Part shown: positions 14,486-18,489 of the stretch, one piece after another
Position numbering within the stretch: position 1 is the stretch's first letter
Layout: each line of letters begins with the position of its first letter
Assembly (NCBI GenBank): GCA_025929745.1
Contig: JAICPQ010000011.1
Location: forward strand, 1-18,489
Reading direction: 5' to 3'
Length of the DNA: 18,489 nt
From: Burkholderiales bacterium
GTDB lineage: Bacteria > Pseudomonadota > Gammaproteobacteria > Burkholderiales > SG8-39
Notes under the pieces: generated by a model
Told to the model about the DNA's origin: nothing
The model's input: only the letters and a program-made list of their open reading frames with translations
Databases searched by the model: none
Program-made: the position numbers and the translations under genes

Positions 14486-15609
14486 CGCTTGAGCAAGCCC
14501 ATGACGCCGCGCGGCATGAAGAGCGTGACGCAGATGAAGATCGCTCCGAGCGCGAAGAGCCAGTACTCGGGGAAGGCGACGGTGAAGAAGCTCTTCGCGC
14601 CGTTGACGAGCCCGGCGCCGAGAATCGCGCCGGCGAGCGTGCCGCGCCCGCCGACGGCGACCCAGATCGCCATCTCGATCGAGTTCGCGGGCGACATCTC
14701 GCTCGGGTTGATGATCCCGACCTGCGGCACGTAGAGCGCGCCGGCAATGCCGCACAGCACCGCCGAGAACGTGAAAATGGCGAGCTTGAAATGCATGGTG
14801 TTGTAGCCGCAGAACATGACGCGCGCCTCGGCATCGCGGATCGCTTCCAGCACGCGGCCGAACTTCGAGGTCACGATCCAGCGTGCGGCGAGGAAGGTGC
14901 CGATCAGCGTGAGCGCCGTGATGACGAAGAGCGCCATGCGCGTTTCCGGCGCGGTGATGCTGAAGCCGAGGATGCGCTTGAAGTCGGTGAAGCCGTTGTT
15001 GCCGCCGAAGCCGGTGTTGTTGCGGAAAAAGAGCAGCATCGCGGCGAACGTGAGCGCCTGCGTGATGATCGAGAAATAGACGCCCTTCACCCGCGAGCGG
15101 AACGCGAAGTAGCCGAAGACGAAGGCAAGCACTCCCGGAACGAGCACGACGAGGACCGCGGCCCACCAGAACTGGTCGCTCATCGACCAGTGCCACGGTA
15201 GCTCCTTCCAGTCGAGGAACACCATGAAGTCCGGCAGATCAGCCTGGTATTGCCCTTCACGGCCGATCTGGCGCATGAGGTACATGCCCATCGCGTAGCC
15301 GCCGAGCGCGAAGAAGAGTCCGTGCCCGAGCGACAGGATGCCCGCGTAGCCCCACACGAGGTCGAGCGCGAGCGCGACGATCGCGTAGCACATGATCTTG
15401 CCGATGAGGGTCACCCAGAACGCGGAGATGTGGAGCGCGCTCGTCGGTGGAACTAGGAGATTCAGTACCGGGAAAACGACGAAAGCGATCAGGGCGCCGA
15501 TCCCTATGGCGAGCCAACCCTTGACGCCATAGAGCCGCCAAAACAGGGACGGACCGCGATTAAGACCATTAACTGGGGTCTGTCCCTGATTTAGGGTGAG
15601 GGCGCTCAT
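14482..15609 (-). CDS. urtC: Urea ABC transporter permease UrtC
   Basis: A 375-residue LivM-type inner-membrane permease of the urea importer. Family stretches include LALDLVWGYAGILSLGHGLFFALGGYAMG, FRNNTGFGGNNGFTDFKRILG, WIVTSKFGRVLEAIRDAEAR (each part of a longer conserved block) and EMAIWVAVGGRGTLAGAILGA. ATG at 15609 overlaps the urtB stop (ATGA). The first 24 residues (ending NRGPSLFW) are hydrophilic and their codons lie within a palindromic REP-like element (15540-15592), so this N-terminal tail is probably not ancestral. The membrane domain proper starts near residue 30. Confidence 0.95.
   Translation of the reverse strand: MSALTLNQGQTPVNGLNRGPSLFWRLYGVKGWLAIGIGALIAFVVFPVLNLLVPPTSALHISAFWVTLIGKIMCYAIVALALDLVWGYAGILSLGHGLFFALGGYAMGMYLMRQIGREGQYQADLPDFMVFLDWKELPWHWSMSDQFWWAAVLVVLVPGVLAFVFGYFAFRSRVKGVYFSIITQALTFAAMLLFFRNNTGFGGNNGFTDFKRILGFSITAPETRMALFVITALTLIGTFLAARWIVTSKFGRVLEAIRDAEARVMFCGYNTMHFKLAIFTFSAVLCGIAGALYVPQVGIINPSEMSPANSIEMAIWVAVGGRGTLAGAILGAGLVNGAKSFFTVAFPEYWLFALGAIFICVTLFMPRGVMGLLKR
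15540..15592 (-). repeat. REP-like inverted repeat inside the urtC N-terminal codons
   Basis: AAAACAGGGACGGACC (15540-15555) and GGTCTGTCCCTGATTT (15577-15592) are 16-base inverted arms with two mismatches and a 21-base loop. The element lies inside coding sequence, covering about residues 6-24 of UrtC, and keeps the frame open. Its CAGGGACAGACCCC core resembles short palindromes scattered in many betaproteobacterial genomes, often linked to IS200-like REP-associated transposases; that link is from memory and no such transposase is in this window. Confidence 0.7.
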
Positions 15610-17096
15610 GCTTCCACCGCCCTTCCCTTGAGCGCGAAGAGTCCCTGCGGCCGTCGCTGGATGAAGAAGATGATGAAGACGAGCACCGCGATCTTGGCGA
15701 GCACGGCGCCGGACCATGATTCGAGGAGCTTGTTGGCGAAGCCCAGCACGAGCGCCGCGTAGACCGTTCCGGCGAGCTGGCCAACCCCGCCGAAGACGAC
15801 GACGAGGAACGAGTCGACGATGTAGCCCTGGCCGAGGTCCGGACCGACGTTACCGACCTGCGAGAGCGCGCAGCCGGCGAGACCGGCGATACCGGAACCG
15901 AGTCCGAAGGCCCACGTATCGACGCGTGCGGTCGGCACCCCGACGCAAGCCGCCATCGAGCGGTTCTGCGTGACGCCCCGTATGTAGAGGCCGAGGCGTG
16001 TCTTCGAGAGGAGTGCCCACATGGCCACGAGGACGCCGGCGGCGAAAAGGATGATGAAGATGCGGTTCCATGGCAGCACGACGTTCGCCATGACCTGGAT
16101 CCCGCCCGACATGAAGGCGGGGTTCTCGACCTGCACGTTCTGCGCGCCGAAGATCGTGCGCACCGCCTGGATGAGCACCAGGCTGATGCCCCAGGTGGCA
16201 AGCAGCGTCTCGAGCGGACGGCCGTAGAGCCAGCGGATCACCGAGCGCTCGAGCAGCATGCCGACCGCCGCCGAAACCACGAATGCCGCCGGTATGGCGG
16301 CGACGAGGTAGAAATCGAAAGCCGCGCTGCCGCGAAACCATCCCTGCACGACGTAGGTGGTGTAGGCGCCGATCATGATGAGCTCGCCGTGCGCCATGTT
16401 GATGACGCCCATCAGCCCGTAGGTGATGGCGAGGCCGAGCGCGGCGAGCAGGAGAATCGAGCCGAGCGAAACGCCGGCAAAGGCGAGGCCAAGCCATTCG
16501 CCCCAGACCAGGCGATCGTCCATCGCGCGCAGGGTCTTTTGGGCCGCGCGCTTGATGTCTTCATCGGCATCCGACGCAGCCTCGACGAGCAGCGCCTTGT
16601 TGTCCGAGCCAGCGAGCGCGCGGATTGCCGCTAGCCGCGTCTCCTTGTCCTCGCTGCGAAGCTGCATGGCCGCGGTGGCGAGCTCGAGCAGCTTCTTGAC
16701 TGCGGGGTCCTGCTCGGCGTCTCGCGCCTTGAGCACCAAGGACAGCATGGCGGGATCGGCGCCGCCCGTGAGGGCGGTCGCGGCCGCGTGCCGCTCAGCG
16801 TTATCGGGAGACAGCAGCTTCAAGACCGAGAGCGCCTCGGCGATGCGAGCGCGCACCCGGTTGTTCACCACGATCTCGACTTTCTTGCCGTCGAGTTCGA
16901 TCTCGCCTTCAGCGGCGGACTTGAGCACGTCGGCGGCCTTCGGGTCGCCTTCGGCGACGAGCGCCGCGATCGCGGCAATCTTCTCGTCGTTGTCGTCGGA
17001 GGCCAGCTTCTCCAGCGCGCTACGATCGAGCGCAAAGGCGGAAGCGGATATGAAAAGGGCCGCCAGCGCAGCGGCCCCTTTCCCTTGCAACAGCAC
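15606..17096 (-). CDS. urtB: Urea ABC transporter permease UrtB with N-terminal periplasmic HEAT-like domain
   Basis: A 496-residue LivH-type permease. A signal peptide (residues 1-22, ending SASAFA) leads into about 170 helical, alanine-rich residues with HEAT-like repeats (DEKIAAIAALVAEGDPKAAD; EDKETRLAAIRALAGSDNKA), then the permease domain from about 200: GLAITYGLMGVINMAHGELI, LLATWGISLVLIQAVRTIFG, AACVGVPTARVDTWAFGLGS and VFGGVGQLAGTVYAALVLG. The extension is a known feature of many proteobacterial UrtB proteins. The start is GTG at 17096, one base after the urtA stop, with AAGAAGG upstream inside the urtA end. The first codons contain a terminator-like hairpin (17053-17081). The stop overlaps urtC. 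Confidence 0.95.
   Translation of the reverse strand: MLLQGKGAAALAALFISASAFALDRSALEKLASDDNDEKIAAIAALVAEGDPKAADVLKSAAEGEIELDGKKVEIVVNNRVRARIAEALSVLKLLSPDNAERHAAATALTGGADPAMLSLVLKARDAEQDPAVKKLLELATAAMQLRSEDKETRLAAIRALAGSDNKALLVEAASDADEDIKRAAQKTLRAMDDRLVWGEWLGLAFAGVSLGSILLLAALGLAITYGLMGVINMAHGELIMIGAYTTYVVQGWFRGSAAFDFYLVAAIPAAFVVSAAVGMLLERSVIRWLYGRPLETLLATWGISLVLIQAVRTIFGAQNVQVENPAFMSGGIQVMANVVLPWNRIFIILFAAGVLVAMWALLSKTRLGLYIRGVTQNRSMAACVGVPTARVDTWAFGLGSGIAGLAGCALSQVGNVGPDLGQGYIVDSFLVVVFGGVGQLAGTVYAALVLGFANKLLESWSGAVLAKIAVLVFIIFFIQRRPQGLFALKGRAVEA
17053..17081 (-). terminator. Terminator-like hairpin inside the urtB signal-peptide codons
   Basis: On the minus strand AAAGGGGCCGC (17081-17071), loop TGCGCTG, GCGGCCCTTTT (17063-17053): an 11-bp stem with one G-U pair, GC-rich at the loop side and ending in four T. 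It begins 17 bases after the urtA stop and lies within codons about 6-15 of urtB. It could reduce read-through from urtA into urtBCDE-ure, giving more binding protein than permease. The T-run is short and is itself paired, and Ala-rich codons can produce such a stem by chance, so this is tentative. Confidence 0.4.
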
Positions 17097-17097
17097 C

Positions 17098-18378
17098 TTA
17101 GACCTTCTTGTCCGCCATCAGCGCGGGCTCGTCCTTCTTCTTGTCGTTGCCCGGGATGAACGGGCTCCAGGGCTGCGCCTTCACCGGGCCCTTGGTCTTC
17201 CAGACGATCGAGAACTGGCCGTCGGCCTTCACTTCGCCGATGTACACCGGCTTGTGCAGGTGATGGTTCTTCTCGTCCATCTTGGCGATGAAGCCCGAGG
17301 GCGCCTTGAAGGTCTGGCCGTAGACCGCGGGCCGCACCTTGTCGACCTCGAAGCTCTTCGCCTTCTCGACCGCCTGCTTCCACATGTAGACGCCGATGTA
17401 GGTTGCTTCCATCGGATCGTTGGTGAGCGGCTTGTCCTTGTGGCCGGCGATGTTCTTCGCCTTGGCAAAGCTGCCCCACTTCTTCGTGAACTCGCTGTTC
17501 TCCGCGTTCTTGATCGACATGAAGTAGTTCCACGCCGCGAGGTGGCCGACGAGCGGCTTGGTGTCGACGCCGCGCAGCTCCTCTTCGCCCACCGAGAACG
17601 CGACCACCGGAACGTCGGTCGCCTTGAGGCCTTGGTTGCCGAGCTCCTTGTAGAAGGGCACGTTCGAGTCGCCGTTGATCGTCGAGATCACCGCGGTCTT
17701 GCCGCCCTGGGAGAACTTCTTGATGTTGGCGACGATCGTCTGATAGTCGGAGTGGCCGAAGGGGGTGTAGACCTCGTCGATGTCCTTATCCGGGATCCCC
17801 TTGGACTTGAGGAACGCGCGCAGGATCTTGTTCGTGGTGCGTGGATAGACATAGTCGGTGCCGAGCAGCACGAAGCGCTTGGCGCCGCCGCCGTCCTTGG
17901 ACATCAGGTACTCGACCGCCGGGATCGCCTGCTGGTTGGGCGCGGCGCCGGTGTAGAACACGTTCTTCGAGATCTCCTCGCCTTCGTACTGCACGGGGTA
18001 GAAGAGAAGCCCGTTCAGCTCCTCGAACACCGGCAGCACGGATTTGCGCGACACCGAGGTCCAGCAGCCGAACACCACCGCCACCTTGTCCTGCGTGAGG
18101 AGCTGGCGCGCCTTCTCGGCGAACAGCGGCCAGTTGGAGGCCGGATCGACGATCACCGGCTCGATCTTCGCGCCCATCACGCCGCCCTTGGCGTTGATCT
18201 CGTCGATCGCCATCAGCACCGTGTCCTTCAGCACGGTCTCGCTGATCGCCATGGTTCCGGACAACGAATGCAGGATGCCGACCTTGACGCTCTTCTGCTG
18301 CGCGAATGCAGAACTACTGAAAATTGCTGCAACCGACGCCGCGATGGCCAGTGTCTTGACGAATGAACGTCGCTTCAT
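17098..18378 (-). CDS. urtA: Urea ABC transporter substrate-binding protein UrtA
   Basis: A 426-residue periplasmic receptor of the amide/urea-binding family, capturing urea for UrtBCDE. The signal peptide MKRRSFVKTLAIAASVAAIF ends near SSAFA-QQ and contains RRSFVK, which matches a Tat export motif as well as a normal Sec n-region. Family stretches are GILHSLSGTMAISETVLKD, VFGCWTSVSRKSVLPVFEE, LLFYPVQYEGEE, GTDYVYPRTTNKI and NDPMEATYIGVYMWKQAVEK. ATG at 18378 has GGGGAG 5 bases upstream. It is the first gene of the operon, about 28 bases downstream of the predicted sigma-54 start point. Confidence 0.97.
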   Translation of the reverse strand: MKRRSFVKTLAIAASVAAIFSSSAFAQQKSVKVGILHSLSGTMAISETVLKDTVLMAIDEINAKGGVMGAKIEPVIVDPASNWPLFAEKARQLLTQDKVAVVFGCWTSVSRKSVLPVFEELNGLLFYPVQYEGEEISKNVFYTGAAPNQQAIPAVEYLMSKDGGGAKRFVLLGTDYVYPRTTNKILRAFLKSKGIPDKDIDEVYTPFGHSDYQTIVANIKKFSQGGKTAVISTINGDSNVPFYKELGNQGLKATDVPVVAFSVGEEELRGVDTKPLVGHLAAWNYFMSIKNAENSEFTKKWGSFAKAKNIAGHKDKPLTNDPMEATYIGVYMWKQAVEKAKSFEVDKVRPAVYGQTFKAPSGFIAKMDEKNHHLHKPVYIGEVKADGQFSIVWKTKGPVKAQPWSPFIPGNDKKKDEPALMADKKV

Positions 18379-18417
18379 GAGGACTCCCCGTGGTTAGAAC
18401 TTCGACGACGAGGAATT

Positions 18418-18432
18418 GCACGGACTGTGCCA
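18418..18432 (-). promoter_or_regulatory. Sigma-54 (RpoN) -24/-12 promoter of the urt-ure operon
   Basis: On the minus strand TGGCAC (18432-18427), five bases AGTCC, then GTGC (18421-18418). The -24 box is a perfect match, the GG and GC pairs have the required 10 bases between them, and only the first base of the -12 box differs from TTGC. Transcription would start near 18406, leaving a leader of about 28 bases to the urtA ATG. Sigma-54 promoters of urea genes normally need NtrC, whose sites would lie beyond the right window edge. Confidence 0.75.
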
Positions 18433-18455
18433 TGCGAAAGACGCAACGCGAAAAT

Positions 18456-18470
18456 CGGGGTCAGAGCCCG
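18456..18470. repeat. Short GGGGTC-type palindrome upstream of the urtA promoter
   Basis: CGGGGTCAGAGCCCG is an imperfect palindrome with 4-bp outer arms, 24 bp upstream of the sigma-54 -24 box. Its GGGGTCAGAGCCC matches the minus-strand GGGGTCAGGACCC of the urtD-urtE element at 11 of 13 bases, so it is probably a third member of the same small repeat group, possibly truncated by the window edge. Confidence 0.45.
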
Positions 18471-18489
18471 AAATCCAATACCCTAGGCG

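Noticed and set aside
16423..18366. 647-codon open frame on the plus strand opposite urtA and urtB
   Set aside because: It is fully antisense to two clear genes, its product is Arg/Asp/Leu/His-rich without a fold, and such frames are expected opposite GC-rich genes.
18418..18432. Reading GCAC-N5-GTGC as an NtrC binding site
   Set aside because: NtrC dyads have seven bases between GCAC and GTGC; here there are five, and the sequence is better explained as the sigma-54 promoter itself.
1..18489. Search by eye for tRNA, rRNA, CRISPR arrays, toxin-antitoxin pairs, phage or insertion-sequence genes
   Set aside because: No such sequence was recognised; the only repeats seen are the short palindromes listed.

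Overview
The window is an 18.5 kb piece of a GC-rich proteobacterial chromosome. Gene content (urtABCDE joined to a full urease operon, a TRAP transporter, an isolated bactofilin), dense ATGA-type gene overlaps and small dispersed palindromes of the GGGGTC type suggest a betaproteobacterium, probably Burkholderiales-like. That placement is inference from style, not from a marker gene. I see no rRNA, tRNA, CRISPR array, integrase or transposase.

Left part (1-7546). The window opens inside the C-terminal part of a hydantoinase/5-oxoprolinase (HyuA family) gene on the plus strand. It ends tail-to-tail, with its stop codon overlapping the stop of a two-CBS-domain protein gene. On the minus strand a tight operon reads TRAP solute-binding protein, small permease, large permease, aldo/keto reductase, probably followed by the CBS gene. 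Only 36 bp from the binding-protein start, and divergent from it, lies an N-acyl-D-amino-acid deacylase-like amidohydrolase followed by a small cupin/cysteine-dioxygenase-like metal protein. A 59-codon ORF then starts on the cupin stop codon and ends 2 bp before a bactofilin gene. The TRAP + amidohydrolase + cupin + reductase set looks like an uptake-and-degradation cassette for an amide- or ureide-like acid. Its substrate cannot be read from the sequence.

Middle (7549-8138). A bactofilin gene closes with a strong intrinsic terminator whose T-run contains the complement of the ureG stop codon.

Right part (8137-18489). One long minus-strand operon, urtA-urtB-urtC-urtD-urtE-ureD-ureA-(small ORF)-ureB-ureC-ureE-ureF-ureG, encodes a urea ABC importer, the nickel urease and its maturation proteins. 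Most junctions overlap or are separated by fewer than 10 bp. Upstream of urtA is a well-spaced sigma-54 type -24/-12 promoter, which fits control by nitrogen status through NtrC. Urea would be bound in the periplasm by UrtA, imported by UrtBCDE and split to ammonia and carbon dioxide by UreABC.

The least ordinary points are: (i) an unlisted 50-residue His-containing membrane ORF between ureA and ureB, with a perfect Shine-Dalgarno and a GTGA overlap with ureB; (ii) a palindromic REP-like element that supplies the N-terminal codons of urtC; (iii) a related element forming two mutually exclusive hairpins in the urtD-urtE gap, one of which would cover the likely urtE ribosome site; and (iv) a terminator-like hairpin inside the urtB signal-peptide codons directly after urtA.
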